Under the pieces are notes generated by a model, which did no database searches, had not been told where the DNA came from, and was given only the letters and a program-made list of their open reading frames with translations. The position numbers were made by a program, and so were the translations under genes. From an uncultured Maribacter sp. (GTDB lineage: Bacteria; Bacteroidota; Bacteroidia; Flavobacteriales; Flavobacteriaceae), in contig NZ_CANMRY010000007.1 of the NCBI RefSeq assembly GCF_947500405.1, forward strand, positions 143,441 through 207,440: a stretch of DNA of 64,000 nt, read 5' to 3'. Below are positions 45,724 through 54,410 of the stretch, piece by piece (position 1 is the stretch's first letter; every line of letters starts with the position of its first letter).

Positions 45724-47076
45724 ATGTCTAAAGACATTCGAATTAAAAAGGGCTTAAATATTAAACTTATAGGTGCTGCAGAGGAAACAACTTCTAAAGC
45801 AGTGTTAAGTAATGTTTATGCAATCCAATTAGATGATTTTCACGGAATAATACCTAAAATGTTGGTAAAGCAAGGTGCTCAAGTAAAAGCAGGAGAACCA
45901 TTGTTTTATAACAAGAGTATAGAAGATATGTTGTTTGTGTCTCCTGTTAGTGGTGAGTTAGTGGAAATTGTAAGAGGGGCAAGAAGAAGAATACTAACTT
46001 TGAAGATTAAAGCAGATAAAGAACAATCTGTTCTTGAGCACTCTTCTTTAAACTTAGCTTCTGCTACCGAAGAAGAAATTAAAAGTTATTTGTTAAAAGG
46101 AGGTTGTTGGCCATTTGTAAAGCAAAGGCCTTACGATGTTATTGCAAATCCTGCTAATAAGCCAAAGGCTATTTTTGTTTCAGGATACGCAACGGCTCCA
46201 TTAGCAGTAGATTTGAATTATGTTTTAAAAGGTAAAGAAGCGCAATTGCAAGCTGCTTTAACAGCATTGTCTAAGTTAACATCAGGGAAAGTTCATGTTT
46301 CTGTAGGGGCTTCTGGGAATTCTCCATTATCTGGATTAGATAATATAGAGTTGCATAAAGTATCGGGGCCACACCCTGCAGGCTTAGTAGGTACTCAGAT
46401 AAATAAAATAAATCCTGTTAATAAAGGGGAGGTTGTTTGGACAGTAAGTGCTCAAGATTTAGTTATAATAGGAGATTTGTTACTTACTGGAAAGTTTAAT
46501 GCAGAAAGAACAGTTGCGTTAGTAGGTTCTTCTGTTAAAGCACCAAAATATTATAGTACAATAATTGGAGCAGAGGTTTCTACTTTCTTATATGCTAGTG
46601 GCGTAAATTCAGAAAATTTTAGAGTTATTAATGGGGATGTTTTAACAGGAACTAAAAGTAGCCCAGATGGTAACTTAGGATACTACAACAATACGGTTTC
46701 TGTTATTCCTGAAGGAGATGATTATGAACTGTTTGGATGGAATAAGCCTGTTTTTAATAAGATTTCTACATCAAGAGCAATGACTTTTTCTTGGTTAACA
46801 CCAAACAAGAAGTTCGATTTAAATACAAATACAAACGGAGAACATCGCGCATTTGTAACAACAGGAAATTATGAAGAGGTTTTTCCTCTAGATATTTTTC
46901 CTATGCAAATTCTAAAAGCTTGTATGTATAAAGATTTAGATGAGATGGAAGCTTTAGGAATGTATGAAGTTGCACCAGAAGATTTTGCATTAACTGAATT
47001 TATATGTGTGTCTAAGCAACCGCACCAGAAAATTATAAGAGAAGGTTTAGACTTAATGCTTAAAGAAATAGGATAA
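45724..47076 (+). CDS. nqrA: Na+-translocating NADH:quinone reductase subunit A
   Basis: Soluble cytoplasmic-side subunit (450 aa) of the sodium-pumping NADH:quinone oxidoreductase. It starts IRIKKGLNIKLIGAAEE and contains RPYDVIANPANKPKAIFVS, KVSGPHPAGLVGTQINKI and TGNYEEVFPLDIFPMQ, all standard for NqrA. It is the first of six nqr genes in canonical order. Its stop overlaps the nqrB ATG by one base (TAATG). Confidence 0.97.
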   Translation: MSKDIRIKKGLNIKLIGAAEETTSKAVLSNVYAIQLDDFHGIIPKMLVKQGAQVKAGEPLFYNKSIEDMLFVSPVSGELVEIVRGARRRILTLKIKADKEQSVLEHSSLNLASATEEEIKSYLLKGGCWPFVKQRPYDVIANPANKPKAIFVSGYATAPLAVDLNYVLKGKEAQLQAALTALSKLTSGKVHVSVGASGNSPLSGLDNIELHKVSGPHPAGLVGTQINKINPVNKGEVVWTVSAQDLVIIGDLLLTGKFNAERTVALVGSSVKAPKYYSTIIGAEVSTFLYASGVNSENFRVINGDVLTGTKSSPDGNLGYYNNTVSVIPEGDDYELFGWNKPVFNKISTSRAMTFSWLTPNKKFDLNTNTNGEHRAFVTTGNYEEVFPLDIFPMQILKACMYKDLDEMEALGMYEVAPEDFALTEFICVSKQPHQKIIREGLDLMLKEIG

Positions 47077-48302
47077 TGGGTTTAAAGAGTAATTTACATA
47101 ATATAAAAGAGAAGTATAAAGGAACAAAAATGGCTCCTGCATTTAATGCAATCCATACTTTTTTATACTTGCCAAATGAGACTACGCATAATGGTACTCA
47201 TATAAAAGCAGCCGATGATTTAAAGCGTACCATGAACACCGTAATTATGGCAATGGTGCCATGTTTAATTTTTGGTATGTTCAATGCAGGTTACCAGCAT
47301 AATGTGGCTTTTGGAACAGGTTCTGTTATTTCAGGAGGGTTGTTTAGTGCAGAATTCTGGTCTTTAGATAATTTATTAATTGGTGCATGGAAAATTATCC
47401 CAATACTAGTAGTTTCTTATGGTGTTGGTTTATTAATAGAGTTTATTTTTGCGGTAATTAAAAAACACGAAGTAGAAGAAGGGTACTTAGTAACTGGTAT
47501 GTTAGTACCGCTTATTGTTCCTGTAGATATTCCACTTTGGATGTTAGCAGTAGCAGTAGCATTTGGTGTTGTAATAGGAAAAGAGGTTTTTGGGGGAACA
47601 GGAATGAATATTCTAAACCCTGCTTTAACTATAAGAGCGTTTTTATTCTTTGCTTACCCAACATGGATGTCTGGAGATAAAGTTTGGGTAGAAGGAGCTG
47701 TTAAACAGGATCAACTTATTGCAGCAGGTGAAAACTTAGATGCTATTTCTGGAGAAACTATATTAGGTAGTTTAGCACAAAATAAAGAAGCTGGTTATGA
47801 TGTTATGGATATGTTCTTTGGTTTTATTCCAGGGTCTGTAGGAGAAACATCTACCTTGTTAATATTACTAGGAGGTTTATTTTTAATTTTTACTAAAATA
47901 GGAAGTTGGAGAATTATGTTATCCTCTGTAATAGGAGCATTGGTAATGGGTCTAATTTTTAATGGAGTAGTAAGTTCTGGTTGGATTACTGAAAGCAGTA
48001 AATTTTATGGACTAATGAGTACAGAATTTTGGCATCACTTATTAATTGGTGGTTTTGCTTTTGGTACTGTATTTATGGCAACGGATCCAGTAACTGCTTC
48101 TCAAACAAATAAGGGTAAATGGATATACGGTTTTTTAATAGGGTTTATTTCAATACTAATACGTGTATTTAACCCAGCTTATCCGGAAGGTGTTATGCTT
48201 GCCATTTTATTAATGAATGTATTTGCACCAACAATTGATCACTATGTGGTTCAAGGAAATGTAAAACAAAGAATGAAACGTCTAAAAGCAAAAACAGCCT
48301 AA
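47076..48302 (+). CDS. nqrB: Na+-translocating NADH:quinone reductase subunit B
   Basis: Polytopic membrane subunit (408 aa) that carries covalent FMN and riboflavin and forms part of the sodium path. Features are APAFNAIHTFLYLPN, KEVFGGTGMNILNPALTIRAF and MATDPVTASQTNKGKWIYG. The FMN-bearing threonine would be T228 in the motif DAISGETILG. In Vibrio the motif is DGFSGATALG, so here Glu replaces Ala before the Thr. Co-transcribed with nqrA. Confidence 0.97.
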   Translation: MGLKSNLHNIKEKYKGTKMAPAFNAIHTFLYLPNETTHNGTHIKAADDLKRTMNTVIMAMVPCLIFGMFNAGYQHNVAFGTGSVISGGLFSAEFWSLDNLLIGAWKIIPILVVSYGVGLLIEFIFAVIKKHEVEEGYLVTGMLVPLIVPVDIPLWMLAVAVAFGVVIGKEVFGGTGMNILNPALTIRAFLFFAYPTWMSGDKVWVEGAVKQDQLIAAGENLDAISGETILGSLAQNKEAGYDVMDMFFGFIPGSVGETSTLLILLGGLFLIFTKIGSWRIMLSSVIGALVMGLIFNGVVSSGWITESSKFYGLMSTEFWHHLLIGGFAFGTVFMATDPVTASQTNKGKWIYGFLIGFISILIRVFNPAYPEGVMLAILLMNVFAPTIDHYVVQGNVKQRMKRLKAKTA

Positions 48303-48304
48303 CG

Positions 48305-49048
48305 ATGGAGAATAGAACAGATAAAAATTCATATACAATTCTATTTGCTATAGGTATGGTGCTTGTAGTAGGTGCTTTACTAGCATTTGCAGCATCATTT
48401 TTAAAACCAAATATAGATGAGAATAAACGCCTAGAAAAGCAACAAAACATTTTGTATGCAATGGGTGTTAATGAAAATGATGAGAGTAATGCAAATTTTG
48501 TTTCTACCGCTGACGCTCCAGAATTGTTTAAGAAGTACATAGAAAAACAATTAGTTATTCAAGGAGCAGATGTTGTTGAAGATAAAGAGGCTTACTTAAT
48601 AGATGTTAAAAAAGAACAAACAAATGCAAAAGCAGGTAAAGAAAGAAAACTGCCTTTATTTGTTGGTAAAAAGGATGATAAAACATTCTATATAGCGCCA
48701 ATTAGAGGTAAAGGTCTTTGGGATGCTATTTGGGCATATGTTGCAATGGATAAAAACATGGTAGTGCAAGGTGTTTTCTTTGACCACAAAGGAGAAACTG
48801 CTGGTTTAGGTGCAAACATTAATAAGCGTTTCTTTATGGATGATTTTATTGGTGAAGATTTAAAGAACAATGGAACTTTTAAAGGTATTGATGTAGCTAA
48901 AGGAAATGCCGATCCGTTAAATAAAGATAAATCAGACAATGAAGTAGATGCTATTGCAGGTGCTACTATAACAGGAAATGGTGTTTCGGCAATGCTTAAA
49001 AGCGAGTTGAAATTATATGTACCATATTTTGAAACTTTAAAAAATTAA
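48305..49048 (+). CDS. nqrC: Na+-translocating NADH:quinone reductase subunit C
   Basis: Subunit (247 aa) with one N-terminal membrane helix (about 11-31) and a periplasmic-side FMN-binding domain. The domain includes GKGLWDAIWAYVAMD, HKGETAGLGANI and VDAIAGATITGNGV. The expected flavinylated threonine is T221 in AGAT; the usual serine two positions before it is Ala. The covalent FMN is attached by ApbE, encoded downstream. nqrB is 2 bp upstream. Confidence 0.96.
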   Translation: MENRTDKNSYTILFAIGMVLVVGALLAFAASFLKPNIDENKRLEKQQNILYAMGVNENDESNANFVSTADAPELFKKYIEKQLVIQGADVVEDKEAYLIDVKKEQTNAKAGKERKLPLFVGKKDDKTFYIAPIRGKGLWDAIWAYVAMDKNMVVQGVFFDHKGETAGLGANINKRFFMDDFIGEDLKNNGTFKGIDVAKGNADPLNKDKSDNEVDAIAGATITGNGVSAMLKSELKLYVPYFETLKN

Positions 49049-49054
49049 TAATTT

Positions 49055-49699
49055 ATGGGACTTTTATCAAAAAAAGACGCACAGTTAATTACAGACCCAT
49101 TAGCAGATAATAACCCAATAACAATACAAGTATTAGGTATATGTTCTGCATTAGCAATTACAGCAGAGTTAAAAGCTTCTCTAGTAATGGCAATTTCAGT
49201 ACTTTTTGTATTAGGATTAGGTAACGTGGTTATTTCTTTAATGCGAAATATAATACCGTCAAAAATTAGAATTATAGTACAATTAATAGTAGTTGCTGCT
49301 CTGGTAATTATAGTAGATTTAGTGCTTAAAGCTTTTGCTTATGAGTTAAGTAAAACACTTTCTGTTTTTGTGGGATTAATTATTACTAACTGTATAATTA
49401 TGGGGCGTTTTGAAGCTTTTGCTTTAGGAAATGGGCCATGGAAATCCTTTTTAGACGGTATTGGTAATGCTGTAGGTTATGGTGTTATTTTAATAATTGT
49501 TGGTTTTTTTAGAGAATTGTTTGGTTCAGGAACGTTATTTGGAATACCAGTTTTAGGAGATCCAATTGCAAAGACAGGTTTGTATGCTATAGGTTATGAA
49601 AATAATGGATTTATGATTATGCCACCAATGGCCTTAATTGTTGTGGGAATAATTATTTGGATACAACGTACTAAAAACAAAGCATTAATAGAAGATTAA
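49055..49699 (+). CDS. nqrD: Na+-translocating NADH:quinone reductase subunit D
   Basis: Integral membrane subunit (214 aa, six hydrophobic segments). Characteristic sequences include LADNNPITIQVLGICSALA, NCIIMGRFEAFALGNGPW, GIGNAVGYGVILIIVGFFRELFGSG and MPPMALIVVG. NqrD and NqrE are paralogues that hold an iron centre between them. It starts 6 bp after nqrC, and a 65-bp gap precedes nqrE. Confidence 0.97.
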   Translation: MGLLSKKDAQLITDPLADNNPITIQVLGICSALAITAELKASLVMAISVLFVLGLGNVVISLMRNIIPSKIRIIVQLIVVAALVIIVDLVLKAFAYELSKTLSVFVGLIITNCIIMGRFEAFALGNGPWKSFLDGIGNAVGYGVILIIVGFFRELFGSGTLFGIPVLGDPIAKTGLYAIGYENNGFMIMPPMALIVVGIIIWIQRTKNKALIED

Positions 49700-49764
49700 A
49701 AAATATTGAAGCGTTAGAGGAGATAAACTAACCACTAGAAAATCAATATTTAATATAATAAAAT

Positions 49765-50478
49765 ATGGAGCATATAGAATTATTTTTTAAATCAATATTC
49801 ATAGATAATATGGTATTCTCGGTTTTCTTGGGAATGTGTTCTTATCTAGCGGTATCTAAAAAAGTATCAACAGCTGTAGGTCTTGGAGCAGCAGTAATAT
49901 TTGTATTAGCAATAACAGTACCTTTAAACTGGCTGTTAGATCAATACCTTTTACAACCAGGAGCTCTATCTTGGTTAGGTACAGAGTATGCAGAGTATGA
50001 CTTAAGTTTCTTGTCTTTTATCATGTTTATTGCAACTATTGCGACCATGGTACAGCTAGTAGAAATAGTTGTAGAGAAATTTTCTCCTTCTTTATACAAT
50101 TCATTAGGAATATTTTTACCACTTATCGCTGTAAACTGTGCAATTTTAGGAGGGTCGTTATTTATGCAGTCTAGAGAAATTGCTTCTTTAGGTTTGGCAA
50201 CCACCTATGGTATTGGTTCTGGTATTGGATGGTTTTTGGCAATTTTAGCAATTGCTGCTATACGTGAAAAAATTAGATATTCTAATGTGCCTCCAGCATT
50301 AAGAGGGTTAGGGATAACTTTTATAATTACTGGGTTAATGGCAATAGGATTTATGAGTTTTGGTGGTATGCTTACAGGTGGAGATGAAGAAGCTCCTAAG
50401 GAAGAAAAAACAGTTACCATTAAAGCTACTGAAGATAATAAAGAAGTGTTAGCTAACAACATAAAAGCAAATAAGTAA
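49765..50478 (+). CDS. nqrE: Na+-translocating NADH:quinone reductase subunit E, with C-terminal extension
   Basis: Integral membrane subunit (237 aa), paralogue of NqrD. Characteristic parts are [39 protein letters not shown] and [19 protein letters not shown]. Vibrio NqrE is about 198 aa. The excess here is a charged, Lys/Glu-rich tail after about residue 200 ([13 protein letters not shown]) on the soluble side, absent from the proteobacterial subunit. nqrF starts 1 bp after its stop. Confidence 0.96.
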   Translation: MEHIELFFKSIFIDNMVFSVFLGMCSYLAVSKKVSTAVGLGAAVIFVLAITVPLNWLLDQYLLQPGALSWLGTEYAEYDLSFLSFIMFIATIATMVQLVEIVVEKFSPSLYNSLGIFLPLIAVNCAILGGSLFMQSREIASLGLATTYGIGSGIGWFLAILAIAAIREKIRYSNVPPALRGLGITFIITGLMAIGFMSFGGMLTGGDEEAPKEEKTVTIKATEDNKEVLANNIKANK

Positions 50479-50479
50479 A

Positions 50480-51787
50480 ATGATTTTAGCCGCAGGTACA
50501 TTAGGAACAATAATAGCAACAGTAACAGCTTTTTTAATTATTACGCTTTTGTTAGTTGCTTTACTATTATTTGTAAAACAAAAATTATCACCATCTGGTC
50601 CAGTAAAAATTACAATCAATGGTGAAAAGGAGATTGAAGTAGCTTCTGGAGGAAGCTTACTATCAACACTAGGAAGTAATAAAGTGTTTTTACCATCTGC
50701 ATGTGGTGGTGGTGGAACATGTATTCAATGTGAATGTCACGTACTAACTGGTGGTGGAGAAGCTTTACCAACCGAAACACCTCATTTTTCTAGAAAAGAA
50801 TTAAGTCATGGAGCTCGTTTAGCTTGTCAAGTTAAAGTTAAACAGGACATGGAAATTACGATTCCTGAAGAAGTATTTGGAATTAAAAAATGGAATGCAA
50901 AAGTAGTTCGTAACTACAATGTAGCATCTTTTATAAAGGAATTTGTTGTTGAAATTCCTGAAGACATGGGCTATAAAGCTGGTGGTTATATTCAAATTGA
51001 GATTCCTCAATGTGAAGTAAAATATGCTGATATAGACATTACTGCGCACCCTGAAGAACACGAAACGCCAGATAAATTTAAAGCAGAGTGGGATAAATTT
51101 AATCTTTGGCCTTTAGTTATGAAAAACCCAGAGACTGTAGAAAGAGCTTATTCAATGGCTTCTTTCCCAGCAGAAGGCAGAGAAATTATGCTTAATGTTA
51201 GGATTGCTACGCCGCCATGGGATCGTTCTAAAAATGGATGGATGGATGTTAATCCTGGTGTTGCTTCTTCGTATATTTTTAATTTGAAAAAAGGAGATGA
51301 TGTTGTTATATCTGGCCCTTATGGAGAGTTCTTTATAAATGAATCTGACGCAGAAATGCTTTATGTTGGTGGTGGTGCAGGTATGGCTCCAATGCGTTCA
51401 CATTTATACCATCTATTTAAAACATTAAGAACAGATAGAAAAGTTACATATTGGTATGGTGGGCGTTCTAAAAGAGAATTATTTTATCTTGAACATTTCT
51501 ATGCATTAGAAAAAGAATTTCCAAACTTTAAATTTTATTTAGCTCTCTCTGAGCCTATGGAAGAAGATAACTGGAAAGTTAAAGAAGATATTGATGCTCC
51601 TGGAGATGGTTTTGTTGGTTTTATTCATAATTGTGTGATAGACAATTATTTAAGTAAACATGAGTCTCCTGAAGATATAGAATTATATTTCTGTGGACCA
51701 CCATTAATGAACAAAGCGGTTCAGAAAATGGGTGAAGATTTTGGTCTTGCTGATGAGAATATTAGATTTGATGATTTTGGTGGATAA
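50480..51787 (+). CDS. nqrF: Na+-translocating NADH:quinone reductase subunit F (NADH dehydrogenase)
   Basis: Electron-entry subunit (435 aa). An N-terminal membrane helix (about 10-33) is followed by a 2Fe-2S ferredoxin domain with cysteines in ACGGGGTCIQCECHV and a later LACQ. Then comes an FAD-binding domain (RAYSMASFPAEG) and an NADH domain with GGGAGMAPMRSH, WYGGRSKRE and FCGPPLMN. It passes electrons from NADH to the covalent flavins. It closes the core operon and is followed by a terminator at 51827. Confidence 0.97.
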   Translation: MILAAGTLGTIIATVTAFLIITLLLVALLLFVKQKLSPSGPVKITINGEKEIEVASGGSLLSTLGSNKVFLPSACGGGGTCIQCECHVLTGGGEALPTETPHFSRKELSHGARLACQVKVKQDMEITIPEEVFGIKKWNAKVVRNYNVASFIKEFVVEIPEDMGYKAGGYIQIEIPQCEVKYADIDITAHPEEHETPDKFKAEWDKFNLWPLVMKNPETVERAYSMASFPAEGREIMLNVRIATPPWDRSKNGWMDVNPGVASSYIFNLKKGDDVVISGPYGEFFINESDAEMLYVGGGAGMAPMRSHLYHLFKTLRTDRKVTYWYGGRSKRELFYLEHFYALEKEFPNFKFYLALSEPMEEDNWKVKEDIDAPGDGFVGFIHNCVIDNYLSKHESPEDIELYFCGPPLMNKAVQKMGEDFGLADENIRFDDFGG

Positions 51788-51826
51788 ATTTAGTATCTAT
51801 AGAAATGTAAATTCTAAATAAATTTT

Positions 51827-51857
51827 AAAAGCCGATATATTTTATATCGGCTTTTTT
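51827..51857 (+). terminator. Terminator after nqrF
   Basis: A 13-bp stem (AAAAGCCGATATA/TATATCGGCTTTT) with a 3-nt loop and a T run. It stands between nqrF and the small gene at 51868, so the last two genes may depend on read-through or their own promoter. Confidence 0.8.
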
Positions 51858-51867
51858 ATACAAGAAA

Positions 51868-52233
51868 ATGAAAAAACAATTAACAGAGCAAGAACTACAT
51901 AACCTAGCAATGAATATTGTTGGTAAAGAGCTAGAATCTAATGGTTTTGAGTTTATGGCAGTGAATAGCGAGTTAAAAAAGAACCCGCAATTTGTTTGTC
52001 TTAGGGATAAGAAAATGACCTTTGTTGTTGTTAAAGCAATAAGTTATCCAGGGGATCCAAAAGATTTAGATTTTTTTATGTCAGATTTAAATAAAATGAG
52101 AGACCATGCTCTAAAGTTTGAAGCAGAAACCTTTTATGCTGGTGTGGGTTTAGTAAATGCTGCAGATTACAATTTGCCAGTGTATTTAAATGAAGAATAT
52201 ATAGTGGATTATGATGGACTTGTTAAAATTTAA
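51868..52233 (+). CDS. Small NQR-linked protein of unknown function
   Basis: A 121-aa soluble protein with no signal peptide or membrane segment. It reads ELHNLAMNIVGKELESNG at the start, FVVVKAISYPGDP in the middle and AGVGLVNAADYNLPVYLNEEYIVDYDG at the end. I recall such proteins sometimes being labelled NqrF in Flavobacteriia because of their position, but it has no ferredoxin, FAD or NADH motif. It overlaps apbE by 23 bp, so it is probably translated with it. A role in NQR assembly is only inference. Confidence 0.75.
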   Translation: MKKQLTEQELHNLAMNIVGKELESNGFEFMAVNSELKKNPQFVCLRDKKMTFVVVKAISYPGDPKDLDFFMSDLNKMRDHALKFEAETFYAGVGLVNAADYNLPVYLNEEYIVDYDGLVKI

Positions 52234-53239
52234 AAGCCTCCTTTATTTGATTGTATTTGTTGTTTTACTTTTCTCCTGTAAAGAACATAAACAAGAATTT
52301 GTTAGGAATGATGCTAATGGAGCTGCTTTAGGAACTACTTATAGTTTAATTTATTTTTCTGAACAGACGTTAGATTTAAAACTTCAAATTGATTCTGTTT
52401 TTACTGTAATAAACCAATCTTTATCAACTTATATTCCAGAATCTGATATTTCTAAAATTAACCGTGGCGATTCTACTTTAGTTGTAGATACTATGTTCCA
52501 GGAAGTTTTTGAGCTTTCTAAAGAAGTTAATAAGACTACTAAAGGATATTTTGACCCAACTGTTGGAACTTTAGTAAATGCTTGGGGTTTTGGCCCAGGA
52601 AAACAAATTGCGTTGGATAGCTCTAAAGTAGATAGTCTTTTAAAATATGTAGGTTTTAATAAGGTAAGTTTAACTAGAGAACATCGTATTAAAAAGGAAA
52701 ATTCAAATATTTATTTTGATTTTAACGCTATTGCAAAGGGTTATGCTATAGATAGATTGGCTGTAATGATGAATAATTATGGAATACATAATTATCTTTT
52801 AGAAGTAGGGGGAGAGCTGGTTGCAAAAGGCATTAATCCAAATAAAAATAAATCTTGGGTTGTTGGTATAGACGACCCGCAAGTGATAGAAGGAAGGCAA
52901 TTGAAACTCATGATAAAATTAGAAGATAAAGCTATGGCTTCTTCTGGTAATTATAGAAAATTTAGAGTAGATGAGAGTACAGGAAAAAAATATGTACATA
53001 CTATAAACCCTATTACTGGTTATACTAAAAACGGAACTACTTTGGGAGTTACTATTATTGCTAGTTCTTGTGCAGAGGCAGATGCATATGCGACATCGTT
53101 TATGGTAATGGAACTTAAGGAGGTTAAGATGTTACTTAATAATAATAAAACTTTAGAAGCTTATATTATTTATTTGGATAATAATGGAGAAACTCAAGAG
53201 TTTATGACTAAGGGTATTAAAGAGCTTATTGTAGAATAA
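52211..53239 (+). CDS. apbE: FAD:protein FMN transferase ApbE
   Basis: Periplasm-facing lipoprotein (342 aa, lipobox region VVLLFSC) that transfers FMN from FAD to a threonine of target proteins such as NqrB and NqrC. Motifs are GAALGTTYSL, LSTYIPESDISKIN, FDPTVGTLVNAWGFGPG, DFNAIAKGYAIDRLA, LLEVGGELVAKG and HTINPITGYTKNG, all expected for ApbE. The start is one of two adjacent ATGs inside the preceding gene. Placement right after nqr is the textbook functional link. Confidence 0.96.
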   Translation: MMDLLKFKSLLYLIVFVVLLFSCKEHKQEFVRNDANGAALGTTYSLIYFSEQTLDLKLQIDSVFTVINQSLSTYIPESDISKINRGDSTLVVDTMFQEVFELSKEVNKTTKGYFDPTVGTLVNAWGFGPGKQIALDSSKVDSLLKYVGFNKVSLTREHRIKKENSNIYFDFNAIAKGYAIDRLAVMMNNYGIHNYLLEVGGELVAKGINPNKNKSWVVGIDDPQVIEGRQLKLMIKLEDKAMASSGNYRKFRVDESTGKKYVHTINPITGYTKNGTTLGVTIIASSCAEADAYATSFMVMELKEVKMLLNNNKTLEAYIIYLDNNGETQEFMTKGIKELIVE

Positions 53240-54004
53240 TTATTTTCTAACTATTGGAATAATTTCACCTTGTGCTAATCGGTATTTGTTTACGTCTTCT
53301 TTAGAAAGAACATTGGTGTAATCTTGTTCTTCAACTGTAAAGCCAATACTTCTTAATTTATTAAAATAATCTCTACCATAAATACGGACATGATCATATT
53401 GGCCAAATATTTTTGCACGTTCTTTTTTATTGGTAATAGAATTATCTTCAAAAGTAGTTTCACGTTCTAATTCTTGGGGAATTTGAAAAATTCCCCAACC
53501 ACCAGGTTTTAAAACTCTATATAACTCTTGCATAGCTTTAGTATCATCTGGGATATGTTCCAAGACATGATTACAAAAAATAACATCATAAGAGCTGTCT
53601 TTAAAAGGAAGGTTACAAATATCTGCTTTTACATCTGCTAAAGGGGAGTTTAAATCTGTAGTAGTGTATTCTATATTTTTTAATTTTCTAAAACACTTGT
53701 AAAACGCTTGTTCTGGAGCAAAATGTAAAACTTTAAGCGTATCAGTAAAAAAGTTAGTTTCATTTTTTAAATACAACCACAAAAGACGATGTCTTTCTAA
53801 AGATAGGGTAGAAGGGGAAAGCACGTTTTCTCTTTGGTCTTCATAGCCATACGGAAGAAATTTTTTATAACTCTTACCGTCTATTGGGTCTGTATAGTTA
53901 TTTCCTCTCATGAAAAACGCTAAAATGGGCCTTACCAAGTAGCTTAACTTTATAAGTAGTGGCCTTGGTATAAGATTTAAAAAAAACTTGAATATTTTTG
54001 ACAC
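53240..54004 (-). CDS. Class I SAM-dependent methyltransferase
   Basis: A 254-aa protein that starts with GTG. An N-terminal hydrophobic stretch (about 8-36) precedes a methyltransferase domain: YTTDLNSPLADVKADICNLPF, DVIFCNHVLEHIPDDTKAM and LYRVLKPGGWGIFQIP. The SAM-binding motif I is poorly conserved. Substrate unknown. It ends exactly where apbE ends on the other strand, with no gap between the stop codons. It is co-transcribed with ridA and map. Confidence 0.85.
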   Translation of the reverse strand: MSKIFKFFLNLIPRPLLIKLSYLVRPILAFFMRGNNYTDPIDGKSYKKFLPYGYEDQRENVLSPSTLSLERHRLLWLYLKNETNFFTDTLKVLHFAPEQAFYKCFRKLKNIEYTTTDLNSPLADVKADICNLPFKDSSYDVIFCNHVLEHIPDDTKAMQELYRVLKPGGWGIFQIPQELERETTFEDNSITNKKERAKIFGQYDHVRIYGRDYFNKLRSIGFTVEEQDYTNVLSKEDVNKYRLAQGEIIPIVRK

Positions 54005-54012
54005 TAATCAGA

Positions 54013-54393
54013 TTATTTTTTTAGAGCAGTTACTTGTATTTCAATCTTCATTTTAGGGTCTGCTAATCCAGCAGAAAACATAGTTGCTGCAGGTCTTATT
54101 TCTCCAAAGTAGCTGCGAAGTGTAGGCCAGCATTTTTCAAAATCTGCACTATTAGGTAAAATATAGGTTACTCTTACTACATCGCTAATTTGCGAATCAG
54201 CTTTCTCTAAAGTAGCAACAATATTTTTCATACATTGTTTCGTTTGGGCAACAATATCATCTTTAATGTTCATGGTAGTGTAATCATAGCCTGTTGTTCC
54301 AGAAATAAAAATCCAATTACCATCTATTACTGCTCTAGAGTATCCTATTTCTTTTTCAAAATTTGAACCTGAACTTATTAATTTTCTAGCCAT
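54013..54393 (-). CDS. RidA-family protein (reactive enamine/imine deaminase-like)
   Basis: A 126-aa member of the YjgF/YER057c/UK114 family. Typical sequences are GSNFEKEIGYSRAVI, GTTGYDYTTM, DVVRVTYILPN and MKIEIQVTALKK. RidA proper hydrolyses reactive 2-aminoacrylate; the catalytic arginine position (VRVT) is in place. Subgroup members differ, so activity is not certain. It is in an operon with map upstream (17 bp) and the methyltransferase downstream (8 bp). Confidence 0.9.
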   Translation of the reverse strand: MARKLISSGSNFEKEIGYSRAVIDGNWIFISGTTGYDYTTMNIKDDIVAQTKQCMKNIVATLEKADSQISDVVRVTYILPNSADFEKCWPTLRSYFGEIRPAATMFSAGLADPKMKIEIQVTALKK

Positions 54394-54410
54394 TTTTATA
54401 AAGCTTTTAC

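Noticed and set aside
51868..52233. Calling this gene a second nqrF
   Set aside because: No ferredoxin cysteines, FAD or NADH motifs; 121 aa is far too short.
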